DNA from: Paramecium pentaurelia
Lineage: Eukaryota; Ciliophora; Oligohymenophorea; Peniculida; Parameciidae
Length of the DNA: 64,000 bases
Direction: 5' to 3'
NCBI GenBank assembly: GCA_905183005.1
Contig: CAJJDO010000039.1
Coordinates: forward strand, 315,187 to 379,186
Shown: one piece after another, positions 1-10,754 of the stretch
Numbering within the stretch: position 1 is the stretch's first letter
Layout of the letters: each line of letters starts with the position of its first letter
Notes under the pieces: generated by a model
The model's input: the letters and a program-made list of their open reading frames with translations, nothing else
Told to the model about the DNA's origin: nothing
Databases searched by the model: none
Position numbers and translations under genes: made by a program

Positions 1-1363
1 CTTACCAATAGTTCCAACATCTCTTTAAGCTGAAAATTATTTTAGAATTAAAGGATGAGATTATTCAGCATATTTATCAATTACCTATACATATTTAATA
101 ATTTTTAATACTTAGAAATTTTGAAAATATTTTACTAATTCTTATTATTATTCTGTCTAAATAAATTCTAGTTCCTATTTTGTCAATACAAAATCATATG
201 AATACAAATTATTTACTTCTTATTAAACTTTAACTCCATTCAATGCTCCAATTATAGAATCATGTTAAGGAATTTTACCGTAAACATTCATTACTTAATT
301 TTAAAACTCTAATAATGTATGATTAACCAAATCTAATCTTTAAGTCTCTAATTATTTTATTTCATTCCAGCTATTTAATAGCCAAGTTCCAAACTCTCTT
401 TAAAATACTATTACTTTAGAAGCAGCCTAAGCATAATCATAAATATTAAAATACCTATTTATATTTTAATTCAGCTCTTAAAAAGTCTTTTTATGGTTTC
501 TTACCTTTAATTGTGATATTTTAGTACATTTTATCATATTTATTAAAGTATTTTATAACATCTTTATCTAAATCTATTAATGTTTTCTTATATCTATTAT
601 ATGAATTGATAAGATCTTTATAATTAAAATATATTGATAACCTCTATTTTGATTTGTAAAATTATTCATTTCTTATTCTAATCTTTCTCTTGTTTAATTT
701 TACATCCATGTAATAAATATTTTAATTTAATCTGTTTATCTTTCCATTGCAGAATCAATTGTTCTTACTGCTTTTGAAAATTCAGGATAGTTGCATTACA
801 TTATCCTTCCATCTAAAACATTAATAGAATATTACCAAATTCTTTAAACAATCTGTTTAATGAAGCTGTTTAGGAATATTTTAATTATAATTCTTCCTAT
901 TCAATTCTTTATTTCATAAATGAAGTTAAAAATTTCATAGATTCATCAGATGAAGCTACTACTTTCTACAATCTTGCCCATACAGAATCCACCAATTATC
1001 TATGTTACAGAATTTATGTTGATCTATGAAGTTCAAAGCTTTTTGTTTATTCAAATGCTTCTGTCTTTCTTTCTAATGCAGCCTAATGTACTATTCTTTT
1101 TGTTTCTGCTTTATTAATCAAAACGGTCTATTTTTGGTTGTAATCTAAGATACGTTCTTTTTATTCTCGTCTGGTTTTACAACTTCTGATATAGCACCAA
1201 CTGGTTGATTTTAATCTCCTCCATCCTCTTCTTCAATTTAAAGATTTTGTTTTTTCTCATTATATTATCTTGAGGCCATCTAATCAAAAAGCTCTTAGTC
1301 TCTATTTTCAGACACTTCATTTTGAACAATGCCCTCTTATAACTAATCTAATTAATCAGACAT
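1..1363 (-). CDS. F-BAR/FCH-like coiled-coil protein, 3' end outside window
   Basis: Read from ATG at 1363 with TAA/TAG as Gln, the protein starts MSDQLDQLQEG and has an acidic, Gln-rich head of about 70 residues. A long helical segment follows, with 'SVWARLQKVVASSDE' and then 'FLTSFMKQRIEQEELQLKYS'. This order resembles the start of FCH/F-BAR domains (a Trp/Phe, then a helix with an Arg-x-x-Glu pair), which bind and bend membranes during endocytosis and actin remodelling. A 26-nt GTA...TAG intron at 1128-1153 is needed: without it the frame hits TGA, and with it the frame runs on. A second intron is likely near 445-475. The C-terminus lies before base 1, so any SH3 or PX domain cannot be seen. 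A sorting-nexin BAR protein is the main alternative. The coding call is firm; the family call is moderate. Confidence 0.6.
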
Positions 1364-2403
1364 AAGTAAATTCAAATTATTTAAGTTTATAAATTAGATA
1401 ACTCAAAATTTCAATCTCAATTCATAAAATTTAGATTTATGAACTAGTGTAGATACAATATATAATATAGTTAAGTACTAAAGAATATAATATGTAATAT
1501 TAATTTTTGAATTCAAGATATTAATATAATATAAAGATCATCAATCGATACTCTATTAAATTATATATCGGTTTAATTATAAGTTCTAAAATGATGATAA
1601 ATATTTTATCATATGTTAAAATATCATCTTATTTTAGATATGAACATATGTAACCTTCAAATTTTATTCATAACCAAACTTAACAAATAATTTAGATTAA
1701 TCTTATATTGTTATGAATCAAAAGTTAATCTGTGTTATTTAAACTAATCATCTCAATATCATAAATTATTAATAGTAATAAATACAATAATTATATTATA
1801 ATGATCATATTGATATTAATAAGAATTACTATATATAAAATCATAAATATTATATATATTTCATTAGTCTAATGGACAAAAATATATGAAAATAACAAAT
1901 TCGTTACAAAATATATTATTTAAATGTAATTATTCTGATTTTATATGAGGAATTTATATTATTATATTTATTATTCAAAATCAAAATATAAAATAGTAAA
2001 AATCATTATTAATGATTAACACTTTATTAAAGGATTAGTGTTTTTTTCCCATTTAATAGTAAATTCAATAGTTCAAATAATCTTATCTATCCATCAAGTC
2101 TTTAAGTTTTTATTATTCCTATCAAAATATGTAATTATGGATCTTAAAGTTCTGTCTAATTATTTATATTATTGTACTCTAACTTCTTTATTCAAAAAAT
2201 ATCAAATTAATCTATTCACTAAGTTCTTATATAGTCATAAAGCATGATAACTTGGAAATATCAAATTTAAATTCATATTCTTATCCTAAACATATCACTA
2301 TAATATCAATTATATATGCTGATTCCTAAATAAAATATATAACGTACTAATTATGAATTGGAACATTTTATTAGACTTTTCCATATTTTTAGTTATAATT
2401 CAC
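1364..2403. other. AT-rich spacer, no gene seen
   Basis: About 1 kb of very AT-rich DNA between the start of the F-BAR-like gene and a small minus-strand ORF. Six frames under the ciliate code give only short, low-complexity stretches with frequent TGA. No RNA gene or repeat family was recognised. Confidence 0.5.
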
Positions 2404-2685
2404 TCATACAAATATGTTTTATAGGACTAAGCTTATTATGTTGAATTACTCTTTAATATTTTTAATTTAACTGATAGACAAAGAAGAATCATTTGATTCA
2501 AATGTTACAAAAGAATTTCTTCTTTATAAATTAGGACTGATAGAATTATCTCCTTTTGAAGATGTAGATGTTCTTCTATATGAAGTAATATCTATTGATC
2601 TTCTGAATTGGCTACTTTCATAACTTGTTGTTCTTTCAATATCCCATAGAAACTCTGAATCTTAATTTGTTTGATTGTGATTCAT
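2404..2685 (-). CDS. Small Ser/Thr-rich hypothetical protein
   Basis: A single minus-strand frame from ATG (2685) to TGA (2404) gives 93 residues, starting MNHNQTNQDSEFLWDIERTT. It is rich in Ser, Thr, Arg and Asn, with phospho-site-like stretches such as 'RRTSTSSKGDNS'. Codon use looks coding: Ser and Arg are written with TCA/TCT/AGA as in neighbouring genes. No known domain is visible. It could be a real small gene or the surviving first exon of a decayed longer one; no intron that extends it was found. It is isolated by long spacers on both sides. Confidence 0.35.
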
Positions 2686-3609
2686 TGAAACTTTTTTTAA
2701 TTGTAATAACCCATTTGATTTCTTCATTAAATAAAATTTGTAATTTATATAACATTACAAGTAAGATAATTAATATCTGATTATTTTCTAAGATTATCAC
2801 AGATTTCTATTATTTTATAAATTATAACTTCAATATTCTTTAAATATATAATAACTCAACTTTATTTAAGTTCTTAATTAATTGATTATATATTGGTAGT
2901 ATTAACTTTAATACTTGCTTATCTAACTGTCTAAGAACAAGAATCAAAATAAACTTCTTACTTATCCTTAAATAAATAATTTAATTACCATGTATTTCTA
3001 CTTAACTTGATGATTTTCTAAAATTTTTTTATTATTATTAATTTAGGAAGAAATAGCCAACATAATGTAAAATATAAATAATTACTATAAATTAAATAAG
3101 ATGATAATATTTGAATTCTTAAGCTGTTAATCCTTTTGTTTAATATTTACATTCTTTATTTAATTACAATAAGTATTCATAATTATTCTATTTAAATTAA
3201 TTTTATTTAATAGTTCTTCAACTATAATCACATGATTTTTAAATGTAAAAATAAAAGAATTCTAAGCTAATATACATTTTTTAATTTATACATAAATTAT
3301 ATATATATATATAATTCTCAAATAGTAAATGCCTGATTCTTTATATACATTATTTATAATTTATGAGGTTAATTTAAGTAATAGTTATGTATTTATATAT
3401 AATTACATCCTAATTTCTACAATGTTATATATTAGAAAATGTAAAAGAAATGAAGAATAAATAAATAAAGGTTAAATGTATAATACAGATACAAAACTAG
3501 ACACATTATTTTCAAAATAATGCAAGTATTTTCAAAAGAATATGGTGTATTGTACATATATACATATTAAAATAAGATTTAAAAAAATTAAAAAAAAATT
3601 TATTGACGA
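2686..3609. other. AT-rich spacer, no gene seen
   Basis: About 0.9 kb with no convincing frame on either strand. It includes a short (TA)n run near 3300. It presumably holds the promoter of RPS15A at its right end, but no motif could be recognised. Confidence 0.4.
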
Positions 3610-4055
3610 ATGGTGAAAATGAATGTCTTGAATGATTGCCTCCGTTCTATTGTGAATGCTGAAAGGTTGTAGTTGTTGTCCTAACATATTTAAGATAAGG
3701 AAGAAAACAAGTGTTGATTAGACCTACATCAAAATTGGTTGTGAAGTTCTTATAAGTTATGCAAAGACATGGGTACATTGGTGAATTCGAAATTGTTGAT
3801 GATCATAGAAGTGGCAAGATTGTTGTTGAATTATTGGGTAATAAATGACACAAAATGTTAGGACGCATCAATAAATGTGGTGTGATCTCACCTAGATATG
3901 ATGTTACATTAGGAGAATTCGAAAGATGGGCTAATAACATTCTCCCAGCCAGATAATTTGGTTGTGTTGTACTCACCACTAATGTTGGAATATTAACCCA
4001 TGAAGAAGCTAGACAAAGACACATTGGAGGCAAAATCCTTGGTTTCTTCTATTGA
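3610..4055 (+). CDS. RPS15A: 40S ribosomal protein S15a (uS8)
   Basis: This small-subunit protein binds 18S rRNA. Starting at ATG 3610 the protein reads MVKMNVL, as in the family. It continues with 'VLIRPTSKLVVKFLQVMQRH', 'GYIGEFEIVDDHRSGKIVVE' and 'HEEARQRHIGGKILGFFY' before TGA at 4053, about the usual 130 residues. Two introns are needed. The first begins at 3666 or 3669 and ends in AAG at 3694. The second is 3838-3861, 24 nt, GTA...TAG, and splits the codon of a Gly. The exact 5' splice site of intron 1 is ambiguous by one codon. The next gene starts only about 40 bases downstream on the same strand. Confidence 0.97.
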
Positions 4056-4096
4056 TATCATTAATAAACATAGTACAATAATATTTATATTTATAT

Positions 4097-5164
4097 ATGT
4101 CAAGTGCTCTATCTTTAGCAGGCTAAAAATGGAAAGAGTTTTGGGGAATATCCAAAACATAAAACATACAATTGGAAGATAAGAAAAAGTAAATAAATGA
4201 AGCAGATTAATATATCAGATTAGCAGGTAGAGCTATCTAAGGAATTGTATTTTAACATTAATGTACAATTATATCAAATTAAATAAAGAAATGCAATTGT
4301 TATATGGATTGTTAAGTTAAGTCCTAAAAAAACTTGATGAATTAGAAAAGTCATAAGAAGGTGTGTTATTAGCAAAAACATTTGATTCTTTATCTTCTTT
4401 ACATTTATCAAAAATTGAGAGTATTCACAAAGCAAATGATAGTTTTTAAGAATGGTTTGATACTATTGAATAACTAAGATAGATGCTTGATAAATATTAA
4501 GAAAATAGGTTAGTTTATGATCACTATAGATTAAAAGTGGATTAACTGAAAAATTCTAAAGATTAATAAAGGTTTCAAAGAGTAATTCTTTATTAAGTAA
4601 TCTTAGAATGAGAAAAAGTATAATAATGCGAATACATAATTTTAAGGCATCAGTAATTAGATTATTCAGAAAATGGATTAGATTTTGAACAATAAAAGAA
4701 ATATGTTCAATAAAGCTTATTAAATAGTTATATAAAATGAAACAGAAATATATTATCAAGCTTATAAAAAATTAATAAAACATGAAGATTTCAAACCTAA
4801 ATTTGGATGTGATAATTAAAAATAATAAATTGATATCAATGATACAAAATAAAAAGAATAAAATGATTTAAATAATATTGAATGCAAATCAGATGAAAAT
4901 ATTAGCATTAAAGATATACCAGCATAAGGATAAGATTGGAATCCATTTGAATAAAATAATAAAAGTCCTTATGAAGATCAATTAGCTCAATCTTAAATTG
5001 TTTAATCTTATTTTTCTTAAGGAGCATAAGAATCAGTTAATCCATTTGAATCAGGAGATGTAGCTAGTTTTCCATCAATTTATATGCCAGACTAGAAATA
5101 TCAATCTAATTATAAAATGGATTATGAGAAATTTAAGCAATCAACGAAGCAGCCTTTAGAATGA
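4097..5164 (+). CDS. BAR-like helical protein with C-terminal NPF motifs
   Basis: Begins MSSALSLAGQKWKEFWGISK (ATG 4097). About 250 helical residues of BAR-domain character follow, including 'QLLYGLLSQVLKKLDELEK' and 'QEWFDTIEQLRQMLDKYQEN'. The C-terminal third is polar, Gln/Asn-rich and probably disordered. It carries two Asn-Pro-Phe motifs ('DWNPFEQ' and 'SVNPFESG'). NPF is the known ligand of EH domains (Eps15, EHD), so a membrane-binding module joined to an EH-binding tail suggests a role in endocytosis or recycling. At least two introns are needed. One (GTACAA...AAAG, 26 nt) ends in AAG, and a 25-nt intron follows 'RFQR'. The helical family is inferred from pattern only; the NPF motifs are plain in the sequence. 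It converges with the next minus-strand gene with only 26 bases between stops. Confidence 0.65.
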
Positions 5165-5190
5165 TTATAATTTTAATGTGTGTGTTTTTA

Positions 5191-6438
5191 TCATTATTTC
5201 CCCTTTCTATTTTGAACTGGAACTTAATTACTGACAGCATGTTCTTCAATGAGGGATTCTCCAACATATTCATTTACTCTCTTTTTCAAATATTCATTAA
5301 CTGTAGCTATCTTTTCTCTATAAATTAGAAGAGATTCTTCTAATAACTAGTTTTCTTCATGTCTTTTTTCTTTTTCAGAGTTATATAATTTCTTTTTATA
5401 ATTGTATTCCTCTATTATTTAATAATATTTGAATATTACCTTAAGTCAAACTCAAAATTCTCATACTTTAATCTTAAAGTTCTTTTTTTTTTGTCAAAAT
5501 ATCTGATGCTAATTCTTTATCATTTTATAAGGAATTCAAAAATTTAGCTTTAGCATCATATTCTTACTTTAAAGATTCTTATTCAGCCAATAAATTAGTC
5601 TTAAAATCAGCAAAATCATTAGCTGATTATATTTCTTATTCTTCTAGACCTTTGATAGTTTCTCTTAATTTCTCAATTAATTATTAAATAATTCCTACAA
5701 CATCTTTTTCTACTAATGATGCTATTTATTCACCGTTTCCATGTTATCCTAAAATAAAATATATATTCTACTTGTCTATGCAAATGAAGCTTCTTCTTCA
5801 CCTAATTTCACAAAATCTTATACAGCTTATTCCTCAAATAGATTAGCATACTTGCTCAATTTTTCTGCATAATCTCCAATATGGTTCTTTTCTATTAATG
5901 TACTTTATTTGCTTTTTGCATCACTTCTTACCCAATCAAGTACAGAAAGTGCATTCTTGTATTCTCTTAATGTATCAATAAATAAGGCATTGGCTTCACA
6001 TCTTTATTCAGCTAAATTTTCAAGTTTAACTTCATTTGCCTTGAATCTTTTATTATTCCAATTCAAATAGTCTGTTGTTTATTAGATTTTAAGGCTTTAT
6101 GTTTAAAATATAAATAATTACTCGACAGCTTCTAAATCTTATTGAGCAGCAGCAGCACTCTTAGAATTCACATTTACAATTCCTGAGAACTCATTAATAT
6201 CTTACAAAATGGCTTGTTCAAATCTTTAAAATGTAAGATCAGCTTTATCTTGAGCTTCAACATTTGCTCCTTAAAGATCTTCTAATAAAATAAGAACTGA
6301 TTGGATAGCATCTTATGAACTCATAACATTTGTTTTAGAACTAAGTAAATTCAAAAAATCTGTATTGATCTTCTTTGGGCTACAAAAAACACTCTGACTT
6401 AATAGCAAAATGACTAATATTCCTGAAATACTTTTCAT
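5191..6438 (-). CDS. Trichocyst-matrix-like secretory coiled-coil protein
   Basis: ATG at 6438 opens a clear signal peptide (MKSISGILVILLLSQSVFCS) followed by about 380 mostly helical residues rich in Ala, Gln, Glu and Leu, ending at TGA 5191. Segments such as 'LREYKNALSVLDWVRSDAK' and 'SAAAAQQDLEAVEQ' match the style of Paramecium trichocyst matrix proteins and Tetrahymena Grl proteins. Those proteins enter dense-core secretory granules, are proteolytically processed and form an expandable crystal. Two or three introns are present: a 23-nt one near 5744-5766, a 28-nt one near 5420-5447, and possibly one near 6100. The family call rests on the signal peptide, the coiled-coil pattern and the 'vLdwvR' motif. 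Another secreted coiled-coil protein is possible. Confidence 0.6.
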
Positions 6439-6963
6439 TCTTTTGTTCAATAATAAAAATATTTATTTAAATACCGTTTTTATACATTAATATAATCTAA
6501 CATTTGTTTCTTTTTAAGTATAACAAGTTATCAATTCATATAAATTAAAGGAGTTCATTTACTAATCAATACAAATTAAATAAAAAAAGATGATTAAAAC
6601 TATGAAAAACATAAGAACTATTCAATTTTATGTTATTTTTTTGTTTTAGATTATAAATATTTTTATTATAAACTATTTTTTTAATTTTAATAGTATAATA
6701 AAAAACATCTTTATTCAAGGATAATTATAAAAGATTTTGTTTAATTTACAATCAAAGTAGATAATATATTTTTCAATTAAAATGTTTTGATTATAGAATA
6801 TCTAATCAATTTTTAATTTCTGAATTTATCTAATCTTTTTTTATTGAATTTGTATATGTATATATATTACATTACAATTATTAGGTTGCATATAGAGAAT
6901 CATCAAGAATAATAATAATATAAATAATTTATATAATAATTTTAATTAATTAATACACGTAAG
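6439..6963. other. Divergent AT-rich intergenic region
   Basis: About 520 bases between two divergent starts, the secretory protein to the left and the delta-COP-like gene to the right. It must contain both promoters. Only A/T tracts are visible; no conserved motif is recognised. Confidence 0.5.
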
Positions 6964-7801
6964 ATGGTAATTATCTCAGCAGCAATATGTGATAAGAATG
7001 GAATACTATTTATAGGTAGATAATTTTAAGGAATCACAACAAATGAATTAAAGGAAGTAAAGAAACTTAAAAATATATTTAGCAAGTTCGTAATTTTCCT
7101 AAATTAATTTCTCCAACTTAATAACATACTTTTATTGATCATGAAAATTTAAGATATATATATACTCCCATTGATAACATTTATATAGTGTTGATTACTT
7201 CAAAAAATAGCAATATAATTGAGGATTTAGAAGTATTAAGAATTTTGAAGAATGTTCTCTCTGATATCTGTTAATAAGGTATAATAAATACTTAAACATA
7301 GTTAATGAAGAGTCAATTAAAAAGAATAGTTTTGAAATACTTTTAGCCATTGATGATATAATTTCAGCTGGATTAAGAGAAAGCACAACAACAAGTTAAG
7401 TATAAACAGCTTTAGAGATGGAAAGTTCAGAAGAGAAAATTCATTTAATGTTAACTAAAGCAAGAGTAATTAAAAATTTATAATTATTATTTTAGGAAAA
7501 TGAAGCAAAAGAATAGGCTAAAAAACATTAAATGGAAATGGAAAGAAAAAGATAAGAAGAATTAGCTTAGAAAAAGAATTAAAAGTAATCTAAAGCTATT
7601 GATAATGCATTCAAATTACCATAAAATGAAGGTATTTAAATAGTAGTGAATTTAGAAAAGGTAAATCCCATACCTAAAACTGAAGTAATAAACGAAAATT
7701 TAAGCACACAATCCTAAGTATTGCAAAAATCAAATGTGAAATCTGCTCCTAAGAAAGGAATGTAATTAACAAAAAAGAAAGAAGCAACCTCATTTGAATG
7801 A
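6964..7801 (+). CDS. Delta-COP N-terminal (longin) half only; MHD absent
   Basis: Delta-COP is a coatomer subunit of COPI vesicles. The protein starts MVIISAAICDKNGILFIGRQ and matches the longin domain ('TFIDHENLRYIYTPIDNIYI', 'VLITSKNSNIIEDLEVLRIL', 'EILLAIDDIISAGLRES'). The helical 'ALEMESSEEKIHLMLTKA' and a Lys/Gln-rich linker follow. Three introns (26, 23 and 30 nt) keep the frame and each splice restores family similarity. It ends at TGA 7799 after about 252 residues, whereas delta-COP is normally about 510 residues with a C-terminal mu-homology domain. The next 660 bases hold no MHD. It is therefore a truncated paralogue, or a real short form able to join the COPI zeta/delta-type longin interface. 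The last residues (KKGMQLTKKKEATSFE) still resemble the family linker, so the break lies just before the MHD. Confidence 0.85.
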
Positions 7802-7981
7802 ATTTAATATTAGTAATCCAAATAGCTATAATCATTAATAATTCATATTTCTTATAAGAATTAATTTTACCATTCCAATTTAAATATCGCCATATCGCAA
7901 CATAAGAATATTAGTCAGTATAATATTTTATACCATCAAAAACTCATTATTAATTCATAATTTAAGATTACATTAAAAATA

Positions 7982-8400
7982 ATGGTTATAAAAATAAAGT
8001 TATGTAATATTATAACCAAATTTTTTGGTCTATTAAACAATTATTTTATTCCATACCTATCAGAAGCATTTAAAAGATCTTATGTTGATGATTATGATGA
8101 GTAGATGGCATTAAATAAATAGTTTTGAATCATATAAAAATAATAAAATCAATTAATTCTGAAAGTTATAATAATATAATAGTACTTAGAATTATAATTT
8201 TAGAAGTAGTATGAATAATCACCTTATTATATAAATTAAACAAGAGAAATGATAAATGTCTTTTTGAAAATAAATTTTTATTTATAGATTATATAAACCC
8301 ATAAATTATCAACATAATAAATTTATAATTAGGATTTAATAGAGATAAATTGATTGAAATTTTAAAACCTTTAGAAAAGGATGTTATATATGAAGATTGA
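7982..8400 (+). pseudogene. Probable gene remnant between delta-COP and beta-adaptin
   Basis: Two coding-like stretches in different frames lie between firmly called genes. One begins at ATG 7982 and includes 'PYLSEAFKRSYVDDYDEQM' before a TGA at 8126. The other ends at TGA 8400 with 'GFNRDKLIEILKPLEKDVIY'. No single set of GTA...TAG/AAG introns joins them cleanly, though a 22-nt candidate lies near 8190. No family is recognised. It may be a small gene with an unresolved intron pattern or a decaying duplicate. It bears no resemblance to the missing delta-COP MHD. Confidence 0.3.
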
Positions 8401-8463
8401 AAACATTAAATAAAAGTAAGTATAATTTTTTTGGTTTTAATTTATAAAAATTTTTATATTTAA

Positions 8464-10490
8464 ATGGCTTATTTTGGAAATAATCCATAGCGTGGAGAAT
8501 TGCAAGAGCTTTATGCAGATTTAAATGACTTAAATTTTGAAAAGAAGAAAGAAGTAAGGATTAATAACAATAATGTAGGCTGTAAAGAAAGTGATAGCTT
8601 ATATGACTGTTGGTAAAGACGTATCAGATCTCTTTCAGTCAGTCATTAAGTGTTTAGAATTTAACGACATAGAGATGAAAAAACTTGTATTTTGAAAATG
8701 ATTATTCGATAGATTTATCTATATATTGTTAACTACTCCAGATAAAAACCTGATGATGCCATTATGGTGATATAAAATTTTAGAAAAGATGTGAGAAAGT
8801 CAGAGAATCCTTTAGTAAGAGCACTTGCTATAAGAACCTTTGGATGTTTACGTGTTCCTAAACTTAATGAATATTTAATTGAGCCTTTAAAAGATTGTAT
8901 AACAGATGATGATCCTTATGTACGTAAGACTGCTGTTTTATGTGTTCCAAAAGTAATTGGTCATTTGATTTCTTTAGGTTTATGAAGTTTCACCTGAATT
9001 ATGTCCTCCACTATTGGAATTATTATAGAAATTATTGGAGAAGGAATCAAATGCATTAGTTTTGGCTAATTTGATTTAATCAATGAGAGAAATTGAGATT
9101 GTAAGTGGCAAATAAATTATCAATTTGAATTAGAAGATCATTTAAAAGTTATTATTAGCAGTTGATGAATGTATAGAGTGGGGATAAATATTTATTTTGG
9201 ATTATTTAGCCACTTATAATCCATAAGATTCAAAATAAGCTGAAATTATTATTGAAAGAACACTTCCAAGATTGAGTCACATAAATCCAACTGTTACATT
9301 TTGTGCTGTCAAGGTTATACTCAAATATTTGGATTTCTTAGAAAATGGAGATCTAGTTAAAAATCTATGTAAGAAAGTAGCACCATCTTTAATTTCTTTA
9401 TTATCTTGGAATCAACCAGAAGTTTAATACACAGTTCTCAGAAATATCTCTTTGATTTTGCAGAAATTCCCAATCTTATTTGAAAATGAAGTTAAAGTAT
9501 TTTTTTGTTCATTTAATGAACCCTACTATATTAAATATGAGAAATTAGATATTATGATTAGAATTTGTGATTCTAAAAACTTTGGATAAGTTCTAAATGA
9601 ATTTCTCATTTATTTAAATGAAGCTGATCCTCATTTTGTTAGAAAAACTATTAAATCTATTGGAAAAATTGCTATCACTTATGATAAAGCCATAGATAAG
9701 TAAAATTAAGATTTTTAATTCATAGAGCAGTATCTATTTTAATTGAATTTGCTAAAAATGTTCAATAACCAACAGAACCAGTTTAAGAATTACTTATTTA
9801 AATGCAGCTTATTTATAAGAAAAATAAATAAATGTATAAACATGAAGATAGTCTGAAAATCATATATTCAATTATTGATTATGCAAATGAGCCAGAATCA
9901 AAGGTAATTAAGTTTATTTATAATATATAGAGTGCATGTGCATGGATTATAGGTGAATTTGGTGAATTTATTCCAAAATCAGTTGAAAAAATGAAAGAAT
10001 ATATTGATAATTTCTAAATGGAAGATAGATTAGTCTAACTTTAATTACTAACTTCAGCAGTCTAATTATATCTCAAATATCCATCATAGTGTTCTGTTTT
10101 AATATAATAATTGATTACTTCAGCCAAAGATTCATTTAATCCTGATGTTAGAGATAGAACTTATATTTATTGGAGATTGTTATCAACAGATCCAGAAATT
10201 GTTAAAAATTTAGTTTGCTTTAATAGTGGAGTCTTCTAGAATTTCTCAAAGGACTTACGCTTATGGGATACTAAAGATTTAGTTATAGCTTTAGAAAATA
10301 TGGGAAGCATCAGTAATCTATTTCATAAATTACCACATTAATTATATAAGAACATCAAGATCAAAATTAAGTATGTATTTATTCAAATTTCGAAGCAATT
10401 AACAAGACATTAAAATCTATAAAGGTGAAGAGAAACAAGAGACTTAAACATAAGTATAATAAAATGAAAATCAGTAAAATAGCAAAAAGG

Positions 10491-10579
<89 letters not shown>

Positions 10580-10672
10580 GATATTGATTTATTAAGTTTT
10601 GATGATCCTCCTGTTAATAATAATAATAATAATAATATTAATAATAAGACAGATTTATTTGAGCTTATTTGA
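8464..10672 (+). CDS. Beta-adaptin (AP-1/AP-2 large chain), trunk plus short hinge
   Basis: A clathrin adaptor large subunit. The N-terminus contains 'AVKKVIAYMTVGKDVSDLFQ', then 'NPLVRALAIRTFGCLRVPKL', 'DDDPYVRKTAVLCVPKV', 'DECIEWGQIFILDYLATYNP' and 'DRTYIYWRLLSTDPEIVKNL'. This is the armadillo-like trunk shared by beta1 and beta2 adaptins. At least five introns of about 25-27 nt (for example 8554-8578) interrupt it. The hinge holds a run of 29 TAA codons (polyGln) followed by 'DIDLLSFDDPPV', whose LLSFD fits the clathrin-box consensus. A short poly-Asn run then leads to the TGA at 10670. The roughly 250-residue ear found in animal beta-adaptins is missing; total length is about 670. The last exon join near 10370 is uncertain. 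Confidence 0.93.
10493..10579 (+). repeat. (TAA)29 microsatellite coding polyglutamine
   Basis: An uninterrupted TAA triplet run of 87 bases lies in frame inside the beta-adaptin hinge. Read with the ciliate code it is 29 consecutive Gln codons; in the standard code it would be 29 stops. It follows GAT (10490-10492) and ends before GAT ATT GAT. A related AAT run about 30 bases further on is read in another register as poly-Asn. Confidence 0.95.
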
Positions 10673-10754
10673 ACATCTATTAATATAAATTGTCATTTAT
10701 AAAGACTTATAGTCTTAGTTATTGATATTAATCAATAATAAAAATATAAAAAAA

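Noticed and set aside
3803..4033. Minus-strand ORF over RPS15A and the plus ORF at 4000-4182.
   Set aside because: Both overlap the firmly identified RPS15A exons or its 3' flank and have no coding character of their own.
10493..10579. The TAA run as a sequencing artefact or stop cluster.
   Set aside because: The frame on both sides is in register and coding, and TAA is a normal Gln codon throughout the window.
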